Assembly: GCF_027594825.1 (NCBI RefSeq)
Contig: NZ_CP088930.1
Location: 4,835,019-4,899,018 of the forward strand
DNA length: 64,000 nt
Reading direction: 5' to 3'
From: Serratia liquefaciens
GTDB taxonomy: Bacteria > Pseudomonadota > Gammaproteobacteria > Enterobacterales > Enterobacteriaceae
Below, piece by piece: positions 25,389 to 34,169 of the stretch. The position numbers and the translations under genes are program-made. Every line of letters begins with the position of its first letter. Within the stretch, counting starts at the first letter, position 1. The notes beneath the pieces were generated by a model. The model had not been told where the DNA came from and made no database searches. It worked only from the letters and a program-made list of their open reading frames with translations.

Positions 25389-26600
25389 TTAGAGGGCTTT
25401 AATCACCAGTGAAACACCCTGGCCGACACCGACACACATTGTCACCAGCGCATTGTTTAATTGCCGGGTATGCAACTCCAGCGCGCTGGAAAGCACCAGT
25501 CGCGCGCCGGACATGCCCAGCGGATGCCCGAGGGCGATGGCACCGCCGTTCGGATTGACTCGCGCATCGTCGAAGTCGATGTGCCAGCTTTGCAGCGTCG
25601 CCAACACCTGCGCGGCAAACGCCTCATTAATTTCAATGATGTCGAAATCGTTCAGCGTAAAACCGGTTCGCGTCAGCAGGCGCTCGGTCGCGGCGATTGG
25701 CCCAATCCCCATCAACGAGGGGGCAACGCCGGCGCTGGCGCTGTCGCCAATTTCCGCCAGCGGCTGGAGTGACTTGCGCTTGACATAGCGACCGCTGGCC
25801 AGCAACAGCACGGCGGCGCCGTCATTGATACCGGAGGCATTCCCGGCGGTGACCGAGCCTTCGGCGGTGAAGGCCGGTTTCAGCGCCTGCAGTTTTTGCA
25901 ACGTGGTTTGGCGCGGGAACTCATCTTGAGCGAAGGATTGGCGGGTTTTGCGATCGATCTGCACATCCAGCGCGGTGATCTCCCTGGCCAATCGGCCATT
26001 TTCGATAGCCCGCCAGGCCTTCTGCTGCGACGCCAGGGCAAAATTATCCTGATCCTCGCGGGATATGCGGTATTGCTGCGCGACGTTTTCGGCCGTGATA
26101 CCCAATGGATCGCTGCCATAGCGTTGTGCCAACTGCGGATTGACAAAACGCCAGCCCAGCGTGGTATCGAACAGTTTGATCCCCTTGTCGAAAGGCGTTT
26201 CGCTTTTGCCCATTACATAGGGCGCGCGGCTCATGCTTTCGACACCGCCCGCCAACACCAGATCGCTAAGGCCGCTTTTGATTTTTGCGCCGGCATAAAT
26301 CACGGCGTCCAGCCCGGAGGCGCACAGCCGGTTAAGGGTAATCGCCGGTACTCCCTGATCCAAACCGGACAACAACGCCGCCATGCGTGCGACGTTACGG
26401 TTGTCTTCACCGGCCTGATTGGCGCAGCCCAGCACCACCTCATCGATATCCGGCTCGCTTTCCGGGTGTCGTTGCAGCAACGCCCGAATAATCGAGGCCG
26501 CCATGTCGTCCGGACGGGTTAATGCCAGACTGCCGCCATATGCACCGATCGCCGTGCGCGTACCGTCGATCAGATAGACCCCATCGTCTTTAATCGTCAT
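25389..26600 (-). CDS. Thiolase (acetyl-CoA acyltransferase)
   Basis: 403-aa thiolase resembling 3-oxoadipyl-CoA thiolases PcaF/PaaJ. All catalytic residues are present: nucleophilic Cys in LNRLCASGLDAV, His in NPNGGAIALGHPLGMSGAR, and Cys in TMCVGVGQG. It may either cleave 3-oxoacyl-CoA or condense acyl-CoA with acetyl-CoA. It is 15 bp upstream of the ALAS-like gene and 9 bp after the dehydrogenase gene, within one operon. No paa or pca genes are nearby, so aromatic degradation is unlikely. Confidence 0.93.
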   Translation of the reverse strand: MTIKDDGVYLIDGTRTAIGAYGGSLALTRPDDMAASIIRALLQRHPESEPDIDEVVLGCANQAGEDNRNVARMAALLSGLDQGVPAITLNRLCASGLDAVIYAGAKIKSGLSDLVLAGGVESMSRAPYVMGKSETPFDKGIKLFDTTLGWRFVNPQLAQRYGSDPLGITAENVAQQYRISREDQDNFALASQQKAWRAIENGRLAREITALDVQIDRKTRQSFAQDEFPRQTTLQKLQALKPAFTAEGSVTAGNASGINDGAAVLLLASGRYVKRKSLQPLAEIGDSASAGVAPSLMGIGPIAATERLLTRTGFTLNDFDIIEINEAFAAQVLATLQSWHIDFDDARVNPNGGAIALGHPLGMSGARLVLSSALELHTRQLNNALVTMCVGVGQGVSLVIKAL

Positions 26601-26609
26601 TATTTTTCC

Positions 26610-28139
26610 TCATGGCGCGACGGTCAGCTCGGGCCTGGTAGCGTGGAGCAACGAGTAGTGCGGGTAATAGCGGGCGGAATGCAGCAGTTGCGCCATATTA
26701 TCCAGCGTCGATTTCACGTTTTTCTGCCCGAGCTGCGCCAGCCAGGCAAAAATGCCGTCGGCATAGTTGACGCCGGCCACGGCGGCGATATCGATGTCTT
26801 CTCGGCTACAAACCCCGCTCTCCACCATGATCACCGACTCATTGATCAGGCTGCTCAGAACCCGGGCGACAATCAGGCCTGGGGAATCTTTAACAAACTC
26901 CACCTGCGGGATCACCGTTTGCAGCAGCGTGAGGAACAGCGCTTTATTCGCCTCAGTAGCCTGTTGGCTGTGGGCCGCCACCAGAAAAGCGGTGTTGGCA
27001 TAGTTCAGTGCAACGTCGACCACGAAGGTATCGAGACCCGCCAGCTCGGCAAGCTGATTGGCCGTTCGCCCGTCGGTGATTTTGACTGCCAGACTGTCAT
27101 TCACCTGGATAAAACGGCCCAGAACCGGGTGTTCCGGCTGACGTGTTATTGCCAGGGGCGCCCAGGTCGCGAAGGCGTGCTGTTGCAGCAGATCAAACAG
27201 CGGATGTTCGCCAAAAAAATGCAGCGAGCTCAGCGTACCGCCGCCGGTAGCCGGTGGGTTGGCTGCGTCAGCCGAGGGGGAAAAAAAAGAGCGCCCGTTT
27301 TTCTTCCCCAACAGCCCGGCATCCACCAGCGAACGTTGCAAATGGCCGGGGGTATAGCGGGGGTCATACTGCATGTCCTGCCAAATCTGGCTGCTGACCT
27401 GATAATTAATGTCCTGACCGATAAAATCAGTCAGCTCCAAAGGCCCCATGCGAAAGTGGCCTCCGGCCTTCAGTGCGCGGTCGATTTGCGGTGCCAGCGC
27501 CACGTTTTCCTCCAGCAGGCGAAAACCTTCCAGATAAAAAGGTCGCGCCATGCGATTGACGATAAAGCCCGGCGTGGCTTTGCAGACCACAAATTTTTTG
27601 CCTATCGCCGTGACCAACTGCTGGCAGCGTAAGGTGGTGGCCCGGGCGGTAAAATAGGACGGGATAATTTCGATCAGCTTCATCAGCGGTGCCGGGTTGA
27701 AGAAATGAAGGCCGATAAAGCGCGAGTTGTTTTCTATCCCTGCGGCCAGTTTATTCAGCGACAGCGAAGAGGTATTGGTGGCGATAATCGCCTCTTTTTT
27801 TACCGTGGCGGCAATGGCCGCGAGGATCTCATGCTTGGTGGGTTCATGTTCCGCTATGGTTTCAATCACCAGGTCACTGTCGGCAATGGCGTCGAAAACT
27901 GGCGAGAAAACCAGATTGGCCAGGATCTCGCCCTTTTTCTGTTGGCTTATTTTTCCGTTGTCGATTTTTTTATCCAGGTCGCCGACAATATAATCCCGAG
28001 CCTGGTTAAGATGATTACCGTTACGATTATAAAGCAGGGTTCGTATGCCGTTCAGTGCCAAAAGATAGGCAATGCCTCTGCCCATGGTTCCGGCGCCAAT
28101 CACGGCGACCGAATTTATTGCCGTATTATTCTCTGCCAT
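26610..28139 (-). CDS. 3-hydroxyacyl-CoA dehydrogenase (PaaH-type)
   Basis: 509-aa NAD-dependent dehydrogenase of the PaaH type. The Rossmann motif GAGTMGRGIAYLLALNG is at the N-terminus, the catalytic His in IGLHFFNPAPLMKLIEI, and Glu in GFIVNRM-type context; a second C-terminal HCDH domain (DSPGLIVARVLSSLINE) follows. The reaction is 3-hydroxyacyl-CoA to 3-oxoacyl-CoA. The ATG at 28137-28139 has GGGGAT upstream; the longer frame to 28181 is unsupported. First gene of the five-gene operon, divergent from the LuxR gene. Confidence 0.93.
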   Translation of the reverse strand: MAENNTAINSVAVIGAGTMGRGIAYLLALNGIRTLLYNRNGNHLNQARDYIVGDLDKKIDNGKISQQKKGEILANLVFSPVFDAIADSDLVIETIAEHEPTKHEILAAIAATVKKEAIIATNTSSLSLNKLAAGIENNSRFIGLHFFNPAPLMKLIEIIPSYFTARATTLRCQQLVTAIGKKFVVCKATPGFIVNRMARPFYLEGFRLLEENVALAPQIDRALKAGGHFRMGPLELTDFIGQDINYQVSSQIWQDMQYDPRYTPGHLQRSLVDAGLLGKKNGRSFFSPSADAANPPATGGGTLSSLHFFGEHPLFDLLQQHAFATWAPLAITRQPEHPVLGRFIQVNDSLAVKITDGRTANQLAELAGLDTFVVDVALNYANTAFLVAAHSQQATEANKALFLTLLQTVIPQVEFVKDSPGLIVARVLSSLINESVIMVESGVCSREDIDIAAVAGVNYADGIFAWLAQLGQKNVKSTLDNMAQLLHSARYYPHYSLLHATRPELTVAP

Positions 28140-28484
28140 AAAAATCCCCGTGAGTATTCTTCTGCTTTGCAAAATTCGCAAATGCTTATATTTTATTCGG
28201 ATTTAAAAAGCACCAGGTGCCTATGGCGAAGGTAATTGGCGGCGGTGTGACTGTCTAACGGTAGAAGTGACAGGTTTACAATAAATAGGCTTTATGTTAT
28301 TCGCGTAATTCGTGGCGCCGGTGAAATATAAAGTCGTTATTTATTAATAATGGCAGGGGAATAGCTGTTTTTGTTATAGCCATGGTATTTTTTATTATAT
28401 GAAACGGCTGTTGTCGTTTTGAGCCCTCCACTATAGTTAACCTCACTTAATGATTGCGGCGCTGTACTCTGGAGAACCCGCGTT
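28140..28484. promoter_or_regulatory. Divergent control region of the ALAS-like operon and LuxR gene
   Basis: 345 bp, AT-rich. A short palindrome GCACCAGGTGC lies at 28210-28220, about 70 bp upstream of the operon's first ATG, and a CTGTC-N13-GACAG repeat follows near 28250-28273. No canonical 20-bp lux box (CTG-N10-CAG) was found. No gene. Confidence 0.45.
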
Positions 28485-29201
28485 ATGGACACTCATTTTC
28501 AGCCTTTGATGGATGATCTGCTTAGCAGCCTGTCTGACCGCGATCTTTTTTTAAGCCGTCTGGCACCTTGCGCCCAGGCGCTGGGTTTCGAGTACTTCTC
28601 TTATACGGTCTTTTCCTGCTACCCGGCCAGCCGACCCAAAATGTTGATTGAGGGTAACTATCCCGCGCAGTATCTGGAAGATTACCGCAAACTGCGGATC
28701 TATTTGCAGGATCCGATGATCGAGCAGGCCCATCACTCTACGCTGCAATTCTATTGGGACGAGCCGTTCTATCGGGACAAACCGGAGCTGTGGTGGCGCA
28801 TGGCGCAGTACGGCATCCGCGAGGGATGGTCACAGTCCGTCAAGGATTGCTACGGTCGGCTGGGCATCCTTACTTTTGCCGGTAAGAGTATCCCCGCTCA
28901 GTCCCCGCAGGCCGGGGCTCGTAACGAAACTTTCTTTCTGTGGCTGGCGCAGATCGCCCACAAGACGCTGCGCGAAGCATTAATATCGGTAAACGACGAG
29001 GCGATAAAGGATGTGCTGACGCTGCGTGAGAAAGATATTTTACGCTGGTGCAGCGAAGGAAAAACTTCGGAAGAAACGGCGTTGTTAATGGGGCTGAGTG
29101 AGCGCACCGTAAATTTCCACATCGGTAACTCGATTAAAAAGCTGTCGGTGGCCAATAAAACCGCCGCCACCGCAAAAGCGGTGTATTTACAGCTGATTTA
29201 A
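28485..29201 (+). CDS. LuxR-family quorum-sensing regulator (solo)
   Basis: 238-aa LuxR/SdiA-type regulator: N-terminal autoinducer-binding domain (about 15-165) and C-terminal GerE helix-turn-helix (about 178-236, LTLREKDILRWCSEGKTSEE and MGLSERTVNFHIGN). Of six invariant AHL-pocket residues, five are kept (Tyr67, Asp76, Pro77, Trp91, Gly114); the Trp57 equivalent is Tyr63. No luxI lies in the window, so it is a solo responding to a remote, foreign or altered signal. Divergent from the ALAS-like operon, its probable target. GGAGAACC lies upstream of the ATG. Confidence 0.93.
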   Translation: MDTHFQPLMDDLLSSLSDRDLFLSRLAPCAQALGFEYFSYTVFSCYPASRPKMLIEGNYPAQYLEDYRKLRIYLQDPMIEQAHHSTLQFYWDEPFYRDKPELWWRMAQYGIREGWSQSVKDCYGRLGILTFAGKSIPAQSPQAGARNETFFLWLAQIAHKTLREALISVNDEAIKDVLTLREKDILRWCSEGKTSEETALLMGLSERTVNFHIGNSIKKLSVANKTAATAKAVYLQLI

Positions 29202-29378
29202 TCGACTTTGAAATAATTATTCGGCTAGCCGTTAGACAGGTTGTGTTTATATTTTGTTAAATAAGGAAATATCCCACTCAGTATTTACCGCCGATCACAA
29301 AAGCGTGACAAAGCGGTTCACCCTTATCCTTCCCGGCAGTACCCTGTGGGCACCACGGTTACATAGAAGGGATGTGAT

Positions 29379-29807
29379 ATGTACAAGACCATATTAGTGC
29401 CGATAGATATTGAAGAAGATCTGTTGACCGAGCATGCGCTGGAGCATGTGGTGTACCTGGCGAAAATGTCCGGTGCCAAAGTGCACTTTTTCCATGCGTT
29501 GCCGGACGCCTCGGCATTCGTGACCGCTTACTCTTTCGGCATCAAAGAGTTTGAGAACAAGGCGGAAGTGAAGGCGGTGGATAAGCTGAAGCAGATCATG
29601 GCGGAAATCGACCTTCCGCTGGAGCGGCTGGATTACACCGTCAGCTTCGGTTCGCCGCGCGATCAGGTACTGGAACTGGCAGAGGAGATCGAAGCCGATC
29701 TGATCATTATCGGCTCGCGCCGTCCGAGCGTGAAAACCTACCTGCTGGGTTCCAATGCGGCGGCCATTGTTCGCCATGCCAATATTTCGGTGATGGTCGT
29801 TCGGTAA
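29379..29807 (+). CDS. uspF: Universal stress protein, UspF-like
   Basis: 142-aa UspA-superfamily protein. The ATP-binding type motif G-x2-G-x9-G-S/T is present near the C-terminus (IIGSRRPSVKTYLLGSNAAAIVRHA), as in the nucleotide-binding UspF/UspG class, and the end ISVMVVR is typical. The N-terminus ILVPIDI is closer to UspF than UspG. GAAGGGATGTGAT precedes the ATG. Monocistronic, with a terminator. Confidence 0.9.
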   Translation: MYKTILVPIDIEEDLLTEHALEHVVYLAKMSGAKVHFFHALPDASAFVTAYSFGIKEFENKAEVKAVDKLKQIMAEIDLPLERLDYTVSFGSPRDQVLELAEEIEADLIIIGSRRPSVKTYLLGSNAAAIVRHANISVMVVR

Positions 29808-29821
29808 TCCTTTCAAATCAA

Positions 29822-29844
29822 GCCCGCAGTTTAACGCTGCGGGC
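29822..29844. terminator. Hairpin between uspF-like and imino reductase genes
   Basis: GCCCGCAG-N7-CTGCGGGC, a perfect 8-bp stem, 14 bp after the uspF stop. T-rich sequence follows loosely on the plus strand. It may serve both convergent transcripts. Confidence 0.75.
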
Positions 29845-29859
29845 CTGCCTCATTTTGCT

Positions 29860-30873
29860 TTAGCGGCACAGCGCCATAATCTCCTCATACAGCGTCTGCG
29901 GTAGGGTGACGCCGTGCTGCTCACTGTGTTGCCGCTGTTGAAAGCGCCGTTCCCCCGGGATGCGCGCGCCTTGTTCGCTTATATCAGCAAACAGGGCTTC
30001 TGCCCTGGCCAAATGCATCGCTTTATCCGGCCCCAGAAAACGTTCGGGATCCATGGCGATGATCAGCTCGCCGCCGTAGGGCGAAGAGCCTGTCTGCCGG
30101 TCGTAGGCCAGCGACTCCTTGCTGGTCATGTCGCCGATCAGGGGCCCGGCAATCAGTTCCACCATTGCTGCCAGCGCTGAACCCTTATGACCGCCGAAGG
30201 TCAGCATTGCGCCCTGTAACACGCTTTCGGCATCGGTTGAGGGCTGCCCTTGCCGGTCGATGCCCCATCCTGGCGGCAGCGGGGTACCGGCACGGCGATG
30301 CAGTTCAATCTCGCCTCGCGCGGCGGCGCTGGTGGCCATATCAAAAATAAAGGGGGGCCGCTGTGGTCGTGGCCAGCCGAAGGCGATGGGGTTAGTGCCG
30401 AACAGCGGTCGGGTTCCCCCTGCCGGCGTGACCCAGGCATGGCTGGGCGTGCAGGCCAGCGCCACCAGACCTTGATCGGTTAAAGGTTCGATATCGGCCC
30501 ATAATGCCGAGTAATGCACGCAATGATTAATGGCCAGCGCGGCGATGCCGTTAGTGTGCACCTTTTCGATAAAGGCCGGCAGTGCCGTGCGATAGGCCAA
30601 CAGCGAAAAGGCCCCGTGGGCGTCAACCCGCAAAATCGCCGGGGCTTGATCGAGTAGCGTCGGTCGGGCATCGGCGGACACTTTACCCGCCAGCAGCGAA
30701 CGCACGCAGCCAAGCACCCGATACAAACCGTGCGAGGCGCAGCCATCGCGTTCACCTGCGGTCACATTCTGCGCGACGGCTTCGGCGTGCTCAACGCTAA
30801 AACCGTTGCTGCGTAATGCGCGTAGCGCGAGTTCATAGGCTTGGTCCAGCGTCAGGCTCTGGGTTGGCATCAT
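29860..30873 (-). CDS. Malate/lactate dehydrogenase-family imino acid reductase (DpkA/LhpD-like)
   Basis: 337-aa NAD(P)H-dependent enzyme of the malate/L-lactate/sulfolactate dehydrogenase family. Members with this look reduce delta1-pyrroline-2-carboxylate and delta1-piperideine-2-carboxylate. Catalytic His region ERDGCASHGLYR, and AINHCVHYSALW and VTPAGGTRPLFGTNPIAFGWPR are family blocks. As the last gene of the hydroxyproline operon it probably handles cyclic imino acids from trans-3-hydroxyproline or D-proline oxidation. AGAGGAG seven nt before the first of two ATGs. Confidence 0.88.
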   Translation of the reverse strand: MMPTQSLTLDQAYELALRALRSNGFSVEHAEAVAQNVTAGERDGCASHGLYRVLGCVRSLLAGKVSADARPTLLDQAPAILRVDAHGAFSLLAYRTALPAFIEKVHTNGIAALAINHCVHYSALWADIEPLTDQGLVALACTPSHAWVTPAGGTRPLFGTNPIAFGWPRPQRPPFIFDMATSAAARGEIELHRRAGTPLPPGWGIDRQGQPSTDAESVLQGAMLTFGGHKGSALAAMVELIAGPLIGDMTSKESLAYDRQTGSSPYGGELIIAMDPERFLGPDKAMHLARAEALFADISEQGARIPGERRFQQRQHSEQHGVTLPQTLYEEIMALCR

Positions 30874-30891
30874 CGAATATCTCCTCTGGGT

Positions 30892-32457
30892 TTACTCTTC
30901 TTCATCACCGGCAAAATTCGCCCGAGGCAAACAGGTATAGGCGCCCCAGTAGTAAATCGCCAGCGCAATGACCGCCACGGTGATGGTGTCCCATGGGTGA
31001 CCAATAGCGTTGATACCGCCAAAACTGCCGAGGTAGGAAGCGATGATAATCAGCGCATAGAAGGCAATCAGCCACAGCGAAGACCAAACCTGCTGCCTGA
31101 GGCTGACGGCGTGGGTCGGCACCTTGTTTTTGAACAGGATATAAACCACGAACATCAGAATTTGCAGGCCGAGCAGCCAGGACACGGTGTTCCAACCGGA
31201 CCAGTAGACGATCAGCGCCGAGATGATAAATGACACCGGGCCGAGCACGCAGAAACCGCGCACGAAAAATGGCCGAGGCAGGTCAGGGGCGTTGCGGCGC
31301 AGGCCGGCGGCGGTGACCGGCGCAATGGCGTAACTCAGGACCAGCGCGGCGGAAACCACACCGATCAGCTTCTCCCATGAAGGGAAGGGCAGCGTCCAGA
31401 AGATCGACAAGCCGAAAGTCAGCCAGAGAGCAGGACGCGGAATGCCGGACTCGCCGTCGACGCGAGTGAATATTTTAAAGAAGGTGCCGGCGCGCGCCCA
31501 ACCGTATACCACCCGTGGTGTGGCGTTCATGTAAATGTTGCCGGTGCCGCTCGGCGAGATAATCGCATCGCTCACCACCAGAAAAGCCAGCCAGCCCATG
31601 CCCAGGGTGATGGCGATATCACGGTAGGGCAGCGAAAATTGCTGGCTGATCCCGGCCCAGCCGCCGCTCAGCATCTCGCTGGGAATACTGCCGAGGAAAG
31701 CCACCTGCAGCAGCACGTAAATGAGCGTAGACAACACGACCGACAGGATCAGCGCAATAGGAATGGTGCGCTGCGGGTTTTGCACCTCGCTGGCAACCGA
31801 GATAATCGGCGTCAGGCCCAGGTAGGCGAAAATAATCCCCCCGGCGGATATAGCGGCCTCGACGCCGGCGGAGCCAAAGGGAGCAAACCCCTGGCTATGG
31901 AAGTTTTCGGGTTTGAAGAAACTGAACAGTACGACGATCACCAACAGCGGCACCACGAATTTAATCACGCTGATCAGGTTGTTGGATTTGGCAAAGGTTT
32001 TGACGCTGTAGTAGTTCAGCGCAAAGAAAAAACACAGCAGCAACAGTTGGACCAGCCAGCCGATCAGCGTCGGATCGCCGGATCCCGGTTGGCTCAAAAA
32101 AGGAAACCAGGCGGCGGCGTACTGGCGGGCGGCCACGATCTCAATGGAGATCAGGCTGGAGAACGCGATCAGGGTAATAAAGCCCAGTAGATAGCCCATC
32201 AGTTCACCGTGGGAAAACACCGGGTAGCGGATAATACCGCCGGCGCGCGGCAGCGCTGCGCCCAGCTCACAATAGACAATGCCGAGCAGCAATACGGCCA
32301 GACCGCCGATCAGCCAGGAGTAAATACCGGCCGGGCCGGCAATGGAAGAGACGTGGCTGGCGGCGAACAGCCAGCCGGAACCAAAGATTGCGCCCAGGCC
32401 GATAAACGTCAGATCGGTGAGCGTAAGCTGCTTCTTGAATTTGCCTTGGGTTGTCAT
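30892..32457 (-). CDS. APC-superfamily amino acid permease
   Basis: 521-aa inner-membrane transporter with about 12-14 helices; the N-terminal LTDLTFIGLGAIFGSGWLFA is the APC helix-1 signature (G-x-G-x-I-G-S-G-type). Located in the hydroxyproline operon, 18 bp upstream of the imino reductase, so it most likely imports trans-4-hydroxy-L-proline or a related imino acid. Substrate is inferred from context only. Confidence 0.88.
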   Translation of the reverse strand: MTTQGKFKKQLTLTDLTFIGLGAIFGSGWLFAASHVSSIAGPAGIYSWLIGGLAVLLLGIVYCELGAALPRAGGIIRYPVFSHGELMGYLLGFITLIAFSSLISIEIVAARQYAAAWFPFLSQPGSGDPTLIGWLVQLLLLCFFFALNYYSVKTFAKSNNLISVIKFVVPLLVIVVLFSFFKPENFHSQGFAPFGSAGVEAAISAGGIIFAYLGLTPIISVASEVQNPQRTIPIALILSVVLSTLIYVLLQVAFLGSIPSEMLSGGWAGISQQFSLPYRDIAITLGMGWLAFLVVSDAIISPSGTGNIYMNATPRVVYGWARAGTFFKIFTRVDGESGIPRPALWLTFGLSIFWTLPFPSWEKLIGVVSAALVLSYAIAPVTAAGLRRNAPDLPRPFFVRGFCVLGPVSFIISALIVYWSGWNTVSWLLGLQILMFVVYILFKNKVPTHAVSLRQQVWSSLWLIAFYALIIIASYLGSFGGINAIGHPWDTITVAVIALAIYYWGAYTCLPRANFAGDEEE

Positions 32458-32501
32458 GGAATGACCCTTTTGTTATTAGGTGGCAGACAGATGCGATTTG
32501 G

Positions 32502-34112
32502 TTAGTCGTTGGCAGGTGAGCGAAGAGGATCACGGGTATAAATCCCGTTAACCAGCCGCAGCAGGCCCAGCGGATTGCTGTCTTGCAGCTGCGGGGGCAG
32601 CAGCGCCGCAGGGTAATTCTGCAAACAGACCGGGCGCAGAAAACGTTCAATAGCCAGCGTACCCACCGAAGTTCCGCGTGCGTCGCTGGTGGCCGGATAA
32701 GGGCCGCCGTGCACCATGGCATCGCAGACCTCTACCCCGGTCGGATAGCCGTTGAACAAGACCCGTCCCGCTTTTTGGGTCAGCCGTTGGGCCAGCGGTT
32801 CTGCATCAGTCAGATCCTCATTTTCTGTCAGCAGCGTGGCGGTCAGTTGCCCCTGCAGGCTGTCCAGTGCGGCGACCAACTGCCTATGATCTTCCACTGC
32901 CACCAGAATGGCTGCCGGGCCAAACACTTCCTCTTGCAGCAGCGGGTTTCCGCTGAGCAGCAAATCGAGATCGGCTTGATAGAGCTGCGCCGTGGCTAAA
33001 TGCGGGCGCTGTTCGCGGTGACCGGCCAGGTGACGGATACCGTTTTGCTCATCAAGGGAGGCTAACCCGTGGCGATAATTAGCCAGCGAGCCGGCATTGA
33101 GCATGGCTTGCGCAGGTGCGGCGTTGACCTGCGCGCTCAGTTCGCGCACAAATTCGCTGAATGCTTCGCCGTGTTGCCCGATGATAAGCCCTGGTTTGGT
33201 GCAGAACTGGCCGCAGCCTAGGGTGAAGGATGCGACCAGCTCGCGGGCGATCTGCTGCCCACGGCGAGCTAAAGCCTGCGGCATAATGATCAGCGGGTTG
33301 ATGCTCGACATCTCGGCAAATACCGGGATCGGTTGGGCGCGCCGCTGGGCCAAATCGAACAAGGCCCGGCCGCCCCGTAGCGATCCGGTGAAACCCACTG
33401 CCTGAATGGCCGGATGCTGCACCAGCTCCGCGCCAATGCGCTCCCCGTAAATCATGTTGAAAACCCCTGCCGGGATCTGCTGTTGTTCTCTTGCCCGTTC
33501 GATGGCTAGCGCGGTCAGTTCTGCCGTGATCATATGGCCGCTGTGCGCCTTGAACACCACCGGACAACCTGCGGCCAACGCGGCCGCAGTGTCTCCGCCG
33601 GCGGTGGAGAATGCCAATGGGAAATTGCTGGCGCCAAAGACCGCTACGGGCCCGAGGGCGGTGCGATACTGCCGCAGATCCGGGCGGGGCAGCGGCGTTC
33701 GTTGAGGTAATGCGCTGTCTATGCGCACGCCATGCACATCACCACGGCGCAGCAGGGTGGCAAACAGTCGCATCTGGCCGCTGGTTCTGGCCCGTTCACC
33801 GCTCAGTCGGGCTAACGGCAGGGCGGTTTCCTGCATGGCGTAGCCGAAGAAATCCTCATCCAGAGCGTCTAATTGCTCGGCAATGGCCTCAAGAAAGTCG
33901 GCTCGACGCTCGGCGCTGAGCTGAGAATAGGCCGTGAATGCTTGTGCGGCGGCATCGGCGGCGGCGGCGGCTTCTTCGTGACTGGCCGAGAAAAAAACGT
34001 GGCCGGTCGGCAGGCCGTTGTCGGCGCGCAGGCTGACAAGCTGGGCCTCGCCGCTGGCACGGCGTTGACCGCCGATAAACTGTTGGCCGCTGATGGTATG
34101 GGCGTTGGGCAT
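32502..34112 (-). CDS. Alpha-ketoglutarate semialdehyde dehydrogenase (hydroxyproline type)
   Basis: 536-aa aldehyde dehydrogenase. It oxidises 2,5-dioxopentanoate (alpha-ketoglutarate semialdehyde) to 2-oxoglutarate, the last step of 4-hydroxyproline catabolism. The catalytic Cys is in FTLGCGQFCTKPG and the cofactor-binding region reads GPVAVFGASNFPLAFS, both typical of this subgroup, which is longer than ordinary ALDHs. GGGGGAACCC precedes the ATG. It follows the DapA-like gene by 57 bp. Confidence 0.93.
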   Translation of the reverse strand: MPNAHTISGQQFIGGQRRASGEAQLVSLRADNGLPTGHVFFSASHEEAAAAADAAAQAFTAYSQLSAERRADFLEAIAEQLDALDEDFFGYAMQETALPLARLSGERARTSGQMRLFATLLRRGDVHGVRIDSALPQRTPLPRPDLRQYRTALGPVAVFGASNFPLAFSTAGGDTAAALAAGCPVVFKAHSGHMITAELTALAIERAREQQQIPAGVFNMIYGERIGAELVQHPAIQAVGFTGSLRGGRALFDLAQRRAQPIPVFAEMSSINPLIIMPQALARRGQQIARELVASFTLGCGQFCTKPGLIIGQHGEAFSEFVRELSAQVNAAPAQAMLNAGSLANYRHGLASLDEQNGIRHLAGHREQRPHLATAQLYQADLDLLLSGNPLLQEEVFGPAAILVAVEDHRQLVAALDSLQGQLTATLLTENEDLTDAEPLAQRLTQKAGRVLFNGYPTGVEVCDAMVHGGPYPATSDARGTSVGTLAIERFLRPVCLQNYPAALLPPQLQDSNPLGLLRLVNGIYTRDPLRSPAND

Positions 34113-34169
34113 GGGTTCCCCCGTTGGGTCAGTGACATAGCCCGGCAGGTCGCCGGGCGTGAGTGGCGA

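Noticed and set aside
24234-25412. 392-codon plus-strand frame antisense to the ALAS-like gene
   Set aside because: Shadow of a strongly recognisable PLP enzyme; no ribosome site and low-complexity, His/Gln/Arg-rich translation.
26643-27632. 329-codon plus-strand frame in the HCDH gene
   Set aside because: Antisense shadow of a recognised dehydrogenase.
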